DNA of 64,000 nucleotides. It comes from Fallopia convolvulus. Its lineage: Eukaryota > Streptophyta > Magnoliopsida > Caryophyllales > Polygonaceae. The stretch spans positions 15,754,576 to 15,818,575 of the forward strand of contig OZ024722.1 in NCBI GenBank assembly GCA_964016875.1, in the 5' to 3' direction. A program made the translations under genes and the position numbers. This document shows, piece after piece, positions 1 through 11,119 of the stretch (position 1 is the stretch's first letter; every line of letters begins with the position of its first letter). Below the pieces are notes generated by a model, which did not search any database, was not told the DNA's origin, and saw only the letters and a list, made by a program, of their open reading frames with translations.

Positions 1-1219
1 GAGTCGGGCTATCCCCCGGCCGTTTGTTGACTACTTAGCCCTTTTTTTCTCATATTAATAAAATGCCCCCTTGAGGGACTCGAGAATACTGTCTCTCCTT
101 CTACCAAAAAAGAGGAATATTCCTTGGCTAATTCCAATTAAATTTCAAGGTGGTGAGAAAGGTTGCGCACTTTTTTACTCGTATATCTCAATCTATTATT
201 TTATGCAAGAGGCTTAATGGTAGAAGACATGGGGATGTTAGGTGGTCTCAGATTTAATTTTTGTCTCCGTCTTTTTACTTGGACGAAAAATCAAGTCTCA
301 CCATTCTTCATTCTATTGGACGGAAGTTTCTGTTTTATGTGACTAGCTTATATAGTCACGTTAGTTTCATTTCCTAATAAAGGTAAATGAAAAAAGATAC
401 AATAATGTTACACTTCCTAGTAAGCTTCAATTGCCAAAAATAATTTTCAATAGGCAAAGTGGCCAATATATTTGTGAAAATTAAATTAAGGATTTTTATG
501 TGTGACACATTATAAGAAGTCAATTTTGGAAAGAGTTTTTAAATGTGTTATTTATTTTATTTTAAGGTTTTAATTTTCATATTAGGTTTCTGATAATACG
601 CCCATAGGGAAAGAGTGGTAATTTAAATCATAGTCAAACTTCACTAGCTACTTGGTAGTTGATGATATTCGTAACCATTATTACATCGTGATTTTGAATT
701 TCCCTTACAATCCATATTGTAATGGCCTAAGTGCCTTGTGGGAAAAAAAAACTATTAAATCTTACTCAACCTACAAAAAAAAACAAATAATTATAAATCT
801 AACTCAAGCGACAAACAAATAACGTGCTTTAAATTAGTTTGCAATCAAAATAGAAGAATTTAGGAGGATCAAATTCGGTAATTAAATATTTATAAAAACT
901 TTCGACTTGACTCAAACCTAATTGTCCTAGCCATGCCCTAAGCTTAGAAACTAACCAACCTGATTGACAAGCATATAGGTCAGTTCACATCATTTTTAAC
1001 AAAGAAGGCGTAGAAGTAACGCGCGTGGATCCGTTTTAAGCCACTCCATTGTGTTTGAAAATCCTGAACTTGTAATTTGAATTTTGAGATGGAATATTAT
1101 TATGTGTTATCTCAAGTATATGTTAATTTGATATTAGCACTTCATGAGTTTATCCTCGGTTCCTAATCCAAAAAACATAAGCAAATGTTGTTCGGATAAT
1201 TCGCCACCTCATGATTCAG
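1..1219. other. AT-rich intergenic sequence, no feature seen
   Basis: No open frame of useful length, no repeat ends and no RNA gene could be recognised here. The stretch is AT-rich with short homopolymer runs and is probably old, decayed repeat sequence flanking the TIR element that starts at 1228. Confidence 0.5.
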
Positions 1220-1227
1220 TATATATA

Positions 1228-2314
1228 CGGCCTAAAACATATACGACCCCTTAAACTTGTGCAGATTTGTCATTTAGACACCTCAACTTTAATTTGTTCT
1301 ATTAAACACCTAAACTTATATTTTCTGTCTTATTGAACACCTGTTATCCGACGTGGCAAAATGCGTGCATTTTAATCGCTCTTGGGCGAGTGAGGGATGT
1401 TAATAAGGAATTTTTAATTACTTTTTTTTTTCTTTTTTTTTCTTCCCTTGAATGTGGATCTAGGGTTTGGAACTCCTTTTAGTCTTCTTTAGCCAGTAGC
1501 CCAGCGGCCAGCACTGCAAAAATTGTCGACTTCCGGCGAGCCGCTCTTCCCTCACCCTCACTCCCACCTCTCAATCTCCACCTCTGCCCCTTCCTCTTCT
1601 TCCCCATGTCGCTAATGGCTAATAATCAAGAACCCCATCAAAGAGCCGATCGGATTCATGCTCCACCAACACCTCCGCCGCCAATAGCTAGTAATCAAGA
1701 TTCAAGATCCCCAACCACCGCTGTCGGGAAATTCACCCTAAGATTACTTCTTCAATTTGACATCTCATAGGGGTCTTAGGGTCCTAGAGAAATTAAGCAA
1801 AGGAATTAAGGGTTTTGAGTCCACCGGGATATTCAACCATCCCGTCTGGGGGCTAAGGCGACATTGACATAGAAGATTATGAGACGGGGTCGGGCAGGGG
1901 AAGCATGTGGTTGTAGGCTGACAAGGCTGCGGTGGGGATGCTAAGAGGGTGGGGGAAGAGTATGAGTTTGGTTCAAGCAGATGAATGCTATTTCTTTTTG
2001 CAGATTAATTTTTCAATTGTAATTAAATTCTTCATTTTGAGAACCAGGTGATGAGGAGGAAGAAGATGCTAAGAGGGCTTTGTTGCATTTTCTTTTTTTT
2101 ATTAGAAGTTTTAAAATTGAAATAAAACTTGCCTATGTGGCAATTTCTTCTTCCATATCAGCGCGAGTGCAAAACACACCACAAAATTCTAATCACTCAA
2201 GTGCTTGATAGAACACAATGTGTTAAGTTTAGGTGTTTAATAGAACAAATTAAAGTTGAGGTGTCTAAATGACAAATCTGCACAAGTTTAAGGGGTCGTA
2301 TATGTTTTAGGCCG
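1228..2314. mobile_element. Non-autonomous TIR element (MULE-like) with 91-bp arms
   Basis: The first 91 bases (1228-1318) are repeated as an exact reverse complement at 2224-2314, both arms starting CGGCCTAAAACATATACG when read inward. The element is flanked on both sides by TATATATA (1220-1227 and 2315-2322), consistent with an 8-9 bp target duplication, although that word is palindromic and so weak evidence. Long arms with a variable interior are typical of Mutator-like elements. There is no transposase. The interior holds a CT/CCG-rich leader-like stretch and a 54-codon ORF at 1606-1770 (a Pro-rich start, ending before the right half). This looks more like captured gene sequence than transposon sequence, but no parent gene was recognised. 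The arms match so well that the insertion may be fairly young. Confidence 0.8.
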
Positions 2315-2405
2315 TATATATACTATATTACTAGTTTGGTGGTTGTAAGTTATGAAAACGTAAACAGAAAAAAAAAATGAATATAATTTACTTATATATC
2401 TTAGT

Positions 2406-2841
2406 TAGAGTTGTAAAAAGCTGACTTAATCCACTAACCCGATCCGAACCGCCCGATAATTTTGGGGTCTAGACCCGAAAATTTGAACCCGAAATCCGAA
2501 ATGAATTGAACCCGATAGAACCCGAAACCCGTTGGGTTGACCGATTTATAAAATTTATGTAATTTATAAAATTTATTTTGAAACTATAATATATTTTATT
2601 ATTAAAATAAATAAAAATAATATATTATTGTTAATATTATTATTTATTTTAAAATTAATTTTAATAATCATTAAAAAAAAAAGATATTTTAGACCCGTTG
2701 GTCAACCCGACCCGACCGAAAACCTGCTACAACCCGACCCGATTGACCCGTGACCCATAACGAAACCGAACCCGATTTAATTCAAACTCGAAATAACCGA
2801 ACCCGCCCGACCCGACCCGATTGACAGCCTGACAGGGTCTA
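2406..2841 (+). mobile_element. hAT-type MITE with CCCGA-rich arms, copy 1
   Basis: The element begins TAGAGTTGTAAAA and ends GGTCTA. Its outer thirds are made of many copies of a CCCGA / CCCGACCCG word around an AT-rich core. It is flanked by ATCTTAGT (2398-2405) and ATCTTAAT (2842-2849), an 8-bp duplication with one mismatch. TA(G)-initial short inverted ends and 8-bp duplications are the signature of the hAT superfamily. There is no coding capacity. It is the inverted relative of the copy at 3262-3641. Confidence 0.75.
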
Positions 2842-2849
2842 ATCTTAAT

Positions 2850-3253
2850 GCATTAATAAAAAAAAAAAAATCATATTACCTTGCCGCACCTAGTTTACCA
2901 TACAAAAATGAGCTTATCACTTCCTAATCATTTCTCAAATATAAGAGTTTTAAATTGAAATTATTCCCTCCTAGACTACACACTAATAATAGGATCACAA
3001 GTTCAAAAAAAAAAATTAGTCAATGCATAATGACACCAGAATGGACTAGATTAGTTTCGCTTATATTTACGTTTTCATAGTTTGTCACCAAACGGTCTCA
3101 TAGATTAATAACAAATCAACCCAATGAAGTTCAATGGTCTTTATTTTTCTTGGATAATTCGAGGTGGGTTTCTCTTCCACGGGATTGAAGAACCAAAAAC
3201 TTCCATTCTTTTACAATGAGCGCATACATGGCTAGGTTTTATATTGAGGTTGT
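2850..3253. other. Spacer between two MITEs, no feature seen
   Basis: About 400 bases of AT-rich sequence lie between the two hAT-type MITEs. No ORF, RNA gene or repeat boundary is recognisable. Confidence 0.5.
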
Positions 3254-3261
3254 ATTTGTAG

Positions 3262-3641
3262 TAGACCTGTCAATTGGGTCGGGTCGGGTGGGATCGGGTT
3301 CGGTTTAAATCGAGTTCAGTTTCGTTATGATTCATGGGTCAATCGGGTCGGATTGTAGCGGATTTTCGGTCGGGTCGGGTTGACCAGCGGGTCTAAAATA
3401 TTTTTTTTTAATATTATTAAAATTAATTTTTAATTAAATAATATTATTTAATTATAATATATTATTTTCATTTATTTTAATAATAAAATATACTATAATT
3501 TTCAAAATAAACCAACGGGTTTTGTGTTCTATCGGGTTCGGTTGATTTCGGGTTTCGGCTTCAAATTTTTGACTCTTGTCCCTAAAATTATCGGGCGATT
3601 CGGGTCAGGTTAGCGGATTAGGTTAGCTTTTGACGGCTCTA
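3262..3641 (-). mobile_element. hAT-type MITE with CCCGA-rich arms, copy 2
   Basis: This is the reverse-orientation relative of the element at 2406-2841. It begins TAGACCTGTCAATTGGGTCG and ends TTTTGACGGCTCTA. A perfect 8-bp duplication, ATTTGTAG, flanks it at 3254-3261 and 3642-3649. The end sequence and 8-bp duplication place it in the hAT superfamily. It is non-coding, with GGGTC repeats in both outer thirds and an AT-rich centre. Confidence 0.85.
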
Positions 3642-3649
3642 ATTTGTAG

Positions 3650-6600
3650 GGTATCAAAAATTAGTTTAAGAATTCTAACTAGTTGTTTCAGCACTATTAA
3701 ATATTGTTTTAAAAAAGCTAGTTTTTCAGTTTTGGAAGAAATAATAGTTAATAGTTTTTCACCTATTTTGCACTAAATGATTTTTAATAAGGGCTTTGAT
3801 CTGGTGAAAACAAACATCCGATTGCAAAATAAATGAGCAGCACACAGTTATGAATTAAGATGATACACTGTAAACTATATGCACATATATCAGATATTTA
3901 TGTGCACATTTGAAAGTCAAGCACATAGTTCAAATATGCAGATTTGAACTTAACATACACGTAAACTCCACTTCATCCAAACCCTGCCCTCAAAAATTAA
4001 ATCAACATTCAAACTGATCAATCAATGTTAGGACCGGACCGTGTATGTGGCAGTCCAGTCTAGGATAAATTCGAAAAGAATATAGATAACTACGGTTTCA
4101 AACCGAACCAACAACTACCCAAGCTTAGTTAAAGAAACTATGCTCTTATTATCTCAAACTACCGACTCAAGGTGGTGGTAATCACAAGTTCAACACCCAT
4201 GCCATGCGAAAAAAATTCACCATGGCAGGAGAAAACACATTCGCTGTCAACTAGATTTGACATCAAGTGGGAACTAAAGAAGATGAAAGTGGCGAATGCA
4301 ATTAACGATACCATTCATTGGCTCTTCTAAAAACAGGTCAGAAATGTGGGCAACACATCAAATTGAATAAAAACAAGTGGGATCGTGAGAGATTATTCAA
4401 TCTTCCATCATCATTGTACTAAGAAGTTGCCCATTCTTTCAGAAAGAGTCCTTTCTTGATGGGAGAGATCTCATGGGTGAAAATTTTGGACTCTTTCGAA
4501 AGACAATGCCCCATGGGACAGTATCATAGCAAGTTAGACTACGAAAATGACATTTCCAACCGCGTGCTCGGTTATGCAGAAGCCTAAGGCACGTACTAGC
4601 ACAATAATCCAATAACCAAGTCACAAAGTTTCATCATCATCATGCTTTGGCATTCTCGTGCCATGTTTCAGTAAGGAGTCAAAATCAGTACCACGTCCAT
4701 TTATCATCTACCACAAATCATCTACCACAAAAGATATCGAGATTTAACGCCAGACAAATGTTTTTATTTCAAAACCCCATCATCATAATACCAGGTTGGC
4801 GGTATCACCTACTCAAATTTCCAGATCACTAGCCCCTTATTTACTCATTAACAGGAGAGTACAACAGAATATCTCCCAAATACAAAATCACGATGCGAAT
4901 ATGGACTGACATCATTGTAAATAAAATTTCCATAAAACATGATGGCAAACATGTAAGACCATCATGCAGAAAATTGCAATGAGTCTGCAATTTCAGTCAC
5001 TGTTGATTTCACAAATGTCTGTCAGGTAAAAAATAATGCAATGACAGCACTACAAACTATAATGATTCACTTAGTGCTCTGCAAAATATAGCCCCCTACA
5101 ACTCTTCATAATCCAACTCCAACAAAAAAATGATTCAGACTTCAACCATGGTAAATCACATGAATTTGCAATCTCATTCTAACCAGAAACAAAAAATGCT
5201 CACAAGAATCATTATGTACTTTCAGAGGAAAAAGACAAATAAATAGGCAAAAATAACCAGGCAATGCCCACTCACGCCCAATGGTGCTACATTTATAACT
5301 CTGAGAGGATATTTCTCAAAATAATTCTAGAAACTAATAGTTGAGACCACATAAGCAAGAATTGCTTTCTCCACGTTTATACAATTGACTCCTGTCAAGT
5401 CTCTAGGTCCTAATGTACTTATATTAAAATTCAGACTTCTCTTCGTTTAAACTACTTTTTTTTAATTCTGTAATGTCAAATCCCATTCAGTAAGTAGTTT
5501 TCTTCAGTACGCTGTTGAACATAACTAATTGGAATCTTAGCTCATCATATCTAAGTAAGGACACATCAGTGCTTTTCTGTAAGAGAGTACAATCAAAGTA
5601 GCAGCAACAACAATCAAATAATAATGAAAACCATGACTCTGTTGACAAAATCAAGGACACCCAAGTGGGGAAAAGTGATGATGGGTGTATGGACTAAAAA
5701 AATTTCTTAAATTACAGTCTCATATCAACAAGATAAAAAAAATATATTAAGTGTTTTACCATGCAAAAGAAGACTCCATCATAGAACTTTGGTGAGCTTG
5801 CCTGTGCAAATGCAGTAGAAGATTGTAGCTCAATCCTGATGAAATGAGTACCACGTGAAGGCAAGCCTGTTAGTTACTTAACCATAGGAAGACTAGAATA
5901 AATAAGGGTATTTCAATCTATTGGTTGATAAAATTGTTTTTGCTCATATCAGTGACCATGAGCTTGTGTTATCTAATCTCTATTTTTAATAGGGGTGTGC
6001 ATACCATCCGGATCAGACAATTTACGGTCCCGGTCCCGGTGGACCTTAAATATGAAAAAGGTCAAACCTTAGTCCAGTCTTATTACCGTCCAATCTTGGA
6101 TTGGAAAGACCAGTTTGCCCTTTTTTAATTAAAGGAATTCCTTTTGGTACCTCTCAATTTTTGTTTTTTCCTTTTGGTGTCCCTAAAAAATACTTATTCC
6201 TCTTGGTACCCTGAGGTTTTGGTTTAGGTTTTTCCTGTTAATGCTCATCTCCGGTTTAATATAGTTAAACTCAAACTCACCATTGTGTTCATCCCCCTTA
6301 AATTAGTACCCTGAGGTTTTGGTTTTTCCTGTTAATGCTCATCTCCGGTTTAATATAGTTAAACTCAAACTCACCATTGTGTTCATCCCCCTTAAATTAG
6401 TAGGATTTGACTATTAAAACACCAAAACTCATAGCCAAACCATCCCAGTTTGAATTTGTAAACAATCTTCTAAGCAACCCCTTAAAATAAAGGATTGTTT
6501 TAAAATTCAAATTGATGTAATTCTATGGAAATTTAAGACTTTCGGGCAAGGCCTCTCCTTTGGCAGTGGCCTGGTAATTGAAGAGGAGCCATCATATAAC

Positions 6601-7465
6601 GCCAACAAGGTTCTGTATTTCCAATTATTATCTAAATTCAAATACACCTACACCTCGTGACAACATGGCATGACATAGGCATTGGAGTAGAAGATCTTGA
6701 AAGAAAGGAACCAATATTGAAGGCTTTGTCAGTAATTTCTATCCATGTACATTAAAGCAAGTGGAATTTGTTTCCCCTCCATCCTCTCAACATACAAACC
6801 AACCATTTCATGGATATCAGAAGTCAAAAACTTAGAGCCCTTATGTGCACTAAAAGAAGCTGGAAACATTCATTAACACAAATGCATGTCCATCTCTAAG
6901 CCTTTGTCAGCAAACATGACCAAAACTCACCTTGGATCACTAGTTCAAGCAATCCGTCACCAGGGATTTCCGATTGGACTCAAAAGCCATTGAAAGATTC
7001 AAGAATAATGAAAGATAGAAAATAATTAAGAAAATGCTCAGAGCACTCTACATCAAGACAAAAATCAAGGAACATAGGAATAACTAGCTTGCGGTAACGC
7101 CTGTCCCAAACTGTATAAGAACAAATGGGAACCACTGCAGGCAGAGTCTAAAACAACAGCATTTTAGATCTCCGGGCAGCTTTACATGAGCAACCCAATA
7201 AATCACTAGAACTGATTTTTGTCATAATTTTACATGGCAATTATATGGTAAAACTACTGTGAATTCACGAAATACAGGTGTTCAGAACAAGACCAACAAC
7301 TACCAAGAACTTTCTGCTTTTTCCAAGCACCGAATTACTAGCATTGTGACATCAACTTATAAATGCAGTTTGCAAACAGAAATAGCAAACATTGAAACAC
7401 CTAAGTAAGATAAATGAACAAAACTTGTATTGTAACTTAGAGGTAGACAAACCAATCAAGGACAG
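3650..7465. other. Long unexplained 3' flank of the prefoldin gene
   Basis: Some 3.8 kb of moderately AT-rich sequence has no frame longer than 67 codons and no recognisable exon chain on either strand. Part of it must be the 3' UTR of the minus-strand prefoldin gene whose stop codon is at 7466-7468. The rest could be a neighbouring non-coding transcript or intron-rich gene debris. Near 6130-6240 there are 'CCTTTTGGT' words resembling the arms of the TIR element nested at 31532-32624, so a decayed arm of that family probably lies here, followed by a tandem duplication. Confidence 0.4.
6206..6399. repeat. Two-copy tandem duplication, about 100-bp unit
   Basis: Unit 1 (6206-6305) is repeated immediately as unit 2 (6306-6399). 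The two are almost identical except that unit 2 lacks six bases in the 'GGTTTAGGTTTTTCC' part. Such near-identity implies a recent local duplication. No coding potential is visible. Confidence 0.85.
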
Positions 7466-9818
7466 TTATGCCTTTGCTTTTCCAGCTTGTAGAGCTTGAA
7501 TTTTTTGTTGTGTCTTCATGATCTATAAAACAAGTAATTACAAAAAAACAAGCAAGTTAACTCTATGTCTTCTTCCTTAGAAATAAAAGAAAGAAGAAGA
7601 ATTATATGAGAATTATGATTCAAGATCTCATAATCTGCACTTCAGATGCAGTAATGAATTTCGACCAAACATAAGCTACATTACATGTGACAAAGTGGAA
7701 TCATGAAATATTGTAATTAAGTGGGAAGTCATATCTTCAAAAGATGGTGTTTGACACGAATTACTGCCACCTGGTTTCAAATTTAATTCCACCATCCTTC
7801 TAATAGAACAAATGAATAACACAGATGGTAGGTGTACCAATTACTTTGCACACATGAATCATAATGCAAAAAAAATGTAATTCAGGAGAGCATACCCCCT
7901 CTTTCTTTCCATTTTGCTTCTCTTCCATATCTTGAAGGGTTGAATCAAGACGTTTCCTGTCAGGCAGGTGCAACAATAATGATTTTTAGTGGAACAAAAA
8001 GCATTAAACTAAGCTGTAATGATAAGATGCTTCTGAAATATTGAAGCAAGCAGTCTGACATACTGGCATTACTGCATAGTAATAAGCAAATAGCTTGATC
8101 AAGATGATGTCCATATTTTTGTTTTGGCTTCTACATTTTCAGTTTAACTTGCACTTCAACTGGCCGCATATACAAGTTTTATTCTTCAAAGAGATCCAAC
8201 CGTATCATCATTTATGGATTAATGGAGAGATCAAATAAACTACTTTAAATACTTGTCTTCAAGAGGAGTGAATATTAAGTCCCTAGTTCCACCTTACAAA
8301 AAAAAATATCCATTAAAATATGTTTATCCAATAATACAATCAAAGGCTTAGAAGCTTTTTCATCTCTTCATCAAGCCTACTAACTGAAAGGATCTAATAT
8401 TCATCCCGTCTGACCTCACAACAGCCTAGGTAGACCTTTAATCCCATAACGAGTCATCTATCAACACAGAGTGACAACTACTACTCCTTTCAGGATAATA
8501 TGAGGTTTAATTGCTCCTCTCCCATGTCACCCAAAGCACTTTCTCCTTCTCCCTAGACTCCTTTCCCCTTGCACACATGATAGTCAACACTCAGCATAGA
8601 TATATTTTGCTGTTTCCATAGTACAAAAAACATGAACCTATGTGCACATTCCATTCCATTCCATTACTACACTACTAGAAGGTTTGACCTTGTTTATTTT
8701 CAAATCCGCCCCTAAAATCCTTCGATGCCCTAGCAGACCAAAATCCATATAAAGTATGTGTTGCTAGATGACCCAAAAATTCCCACTGTTTTAGAAAATC
8801 CATCACTAACCAACATCCATTTTTTGACTTAAATCTTCAAATCCATACCAAACCATGAGAATTTTTTTTATATGGAACATCCTGGTAATACTGAAACAAA
8901 GAGCAACAGTCTAAACGAAATCAAGCACACTAAAGATGGAGAATGAGTGGCCACAAGTAAATTCCCTAAAAGGAACAATCTTTGACTTGTAATTGTGCCA
9001 GTGAAGCTAATATTAACCTTATTCTGCTAATTTTAATAAGCTTTTCCCAAAAAAATAAGAATAATTTTTTGAGTCCTCATTTTTTCCTTTTCATTAAAGT
9101 GTTTAAATGTAAACTCATTTCCTCCGAATTTTCCAAAGCAGATACCAAGAGCCAAAAAATTTCAGTTTTTATTACTAAAGCATACCACTATGAGATGTAA
9201 GAAGAGCAACTCTAAGCTACCAAATAGTAGCAAAGCACAATATACTGTAGTAAAGTAGTACTGCAAACGTATAGATACATACAGCTCGGCAGATATGTAT
9301 TCAATCCTCTTTTTCACGTTAGCATTGGCCTCGGCCAAGTCCTGCTTGACTAGAACAGGGCCTATCAGTTTGTACACATTAGCATCTTCATTCAATAGCT
9401 CCAACTCCTAATCAAACATTCACAAAAACAAACGAAGAATACAATTCATTGAACTGATTAGCATAACAGAAAAGAAAAAAAAAACTAACAAACGAAGCGA
9501 AGGAAACCAGAATTAGAACCAAACATAAAACACAAAATCAATACGGTGAAAGCGAGACCTTGAGGACGAGTTCGTTCTCGCCGAGCTGCACGGTGTACTT
9601 CCTCCTGACCTCGTGGTTTTTAGCGATGTCTGCATCGAATGAACAGGATTATAATTTCAGCATTCAAAACCCTAAATTCACAGTGTGGTGCACAAATCGA
9701 AGGCAATTATCCAATAAAAATCGAAGAGTAAAGAAGGATCGCCTTTTTGAAGTTTGCTAAGATCGTTGGCTTTGGCCTCGAGCTCGCGCTGCAATTCTCT
9801 AAGAGCTGTGGAGCTCAT
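7466..9818 (-). CDS. PFD6: Prefoldin subunit 6, five exons
   Basis: This gene encodes a small beta-type subunit of the hetero-hexameric prefoldin chaperone, which hands nascent actin and tubulin to the cytosolic chaperonin CCT. Exons on the minus strand are 9743-9818, 9559-9629, 9283-9407, 7896-7956 and 7466-7522, giving 129 residues plus a TAA stop, the length I recall for the plant protein. The start ATG is at 9816-9818. The product reads as two long coiled-coil helices around a beta-hairpin region. Recognisable family motifs are VYKLIGPVLVKQDL followed by EANANVKKRIEYI, with a C-terminal IQALQAGKAKA. All joins preserve frame. Introns 2-4 are GT-AG. Intron 1 (9630-9742) appears to start with GC, as AAAAAG|GCGATC, and ends in AG. 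Intron 3 is the largest (1.3 kb). No frame damage is visible, so the gene is probably functional. It is the only confident host gene in the window. Confidence 0.93.
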
Positions 9819-9963
9819 TGTCGTCTCTTTCCTTTCGATTTCGCAGGTCGTGCAATGGCTTCGACAGTATTATACTGTAGAGAGTTGGGATACCTTTTTC
9901 CCAATCCAAGTGTTTTGAGTTTTAGGAAAGACTACCAAATCGGGGGGCCTCCCTGTACGAAGT

Positions 9964-10035
9964 TGGGCCACATGTTGTTTTGGGCCTTTACGGTCTTCAT
10001 ATTATTGAGTCGGCCCAATAAAAAGAATTTGGGCT
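9964..10035 (-). promoter_or_regulatory. Cluster of TGGGCY (site II) promoter motifs upstream of PFD6
   Basis: TGGGCC or TGGGCT words, or their complement, occur at 9964-9969, 9981-9986, 10012-10017 and 10030-10035, about 145-220 bases upstream of the prefoldin start codon. In plants such site II elements are bound by TCP factors and are common in promoters of growth and protein-synthesis genes, which fits a housekeeping chaperone. No clear TATA box lies between them and the ATG. Confidence 0.55.
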
Positions 10036-10239
10036 TCGACGGCCCGCTGATCGCAGAGCACCGTCATTAAAATTACTCTCATGAAAAGATAAAAATAATA
10101 TATGAGAAAGTATCACGTGAGCCAATTGAAATAAGAATAAATCTTGGTTATTCCCTCCAAAAATTATAAAGAGATAAAAAAAATGGCACGAGTGAAATTT
10201 ATCTCGTATTTTTAAAAAATCTTTTACTAACGGCCATTA

Positions 10240-10930
10240 GACCATTATGATGCACAAACATATAAGAATAAATCGTTCACAATTGACCAATTGTGCATCA
10301 AAATTGACCAATTGTGCATCAATACTAACCAATTGTGCATCAAAACTAACGGTTTGTGTATCGAGTTTTTGATGCATATTGTTCATCGAATTCAAACTTT
10401 TTAATTTTTTATTTTTATTTTTAACCTTATTTATGGGTATGAATACAATATTTATTTAGTTTTTTATGCACATATAATTAGCCGATATGCACCCATAAAA
10501 TAAAATGTACTTTTGTGTTATTTTTATGCACAAACGATTAGTTTTGATGCATATGTATAAGTAACACAAACTTTTGTTCATCGATTTCGCGTTGTATGTC
10601 TATCAAAACTAGTAATTTGGGCATTGATTTTTTTTAATGCACATTATGCATTGATTTTTAAGTTCTTTATTTTTTGATACACATATTGCCAATTTTGATG
10701 CACATTCAGCCGGTTTTGATGCACACACAAACAAGATAAACTTTTTAGTTATTTTGATGCACACGTGACACCTTTGATGCACATAAAATAGTGAGTTTCA
10801 CTAACAAATGGATAATTATGATGCACAAATATATATTAATGCACACAATTTTGATGCACATTTGTCCAGTTTTTATGCACAAACAATTGGTTTTGATGCA
10901 CAAACAATCGATTTTGATGCACATTTTAGG
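10240..10930. repeat. Foldback-like region built from a TGATGCACA motif
   Basis: The word TTGATGCACA and close variants recur many times. On the left (10280-10350) it reads mainly as its complement, three times as 'CCAATTGTGCATCAA'. On the right (10690-10925) it reads as 'TTTTGATGCACA'. The two halves could pair into an imperfect stem. Elements with short direct repeats inside long inverted arms are known as foldback-type elements. No transposase and no clear target duplication were found, so the boundaries are approximate. Confidence 0.5.
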
Positions 10931-11119
10931 CGCACTCCTATATTCGTTTTTTTCAAAAAAAAAATACGTGAATAATTCGCCAAAAATTTTGTTTGACTTA
11001 TTTTTCCCTTTTTTAAGTAAAACGAGCAGCGCCCTTGATTTCTCCCATCCAACGACTCTTGTTTTTTTTTCTCATTTCTCACTTAAGCGCCCATTCTTAC
11101 TAGATTCAAACACTTAAAC

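Noticed and set aside
5925..6128. 67-codon frame with a hydrophobic start
   Set aside because: No motif or splice context, and it runs into a decayed TIR-arm-like sequence.
9747..10070. 107-codon plus-strand frame across the PFD6 start and promoter
   Set aside because: It is antisense to exon 1 of a well-supported gene and contains the site II promoter motifs.
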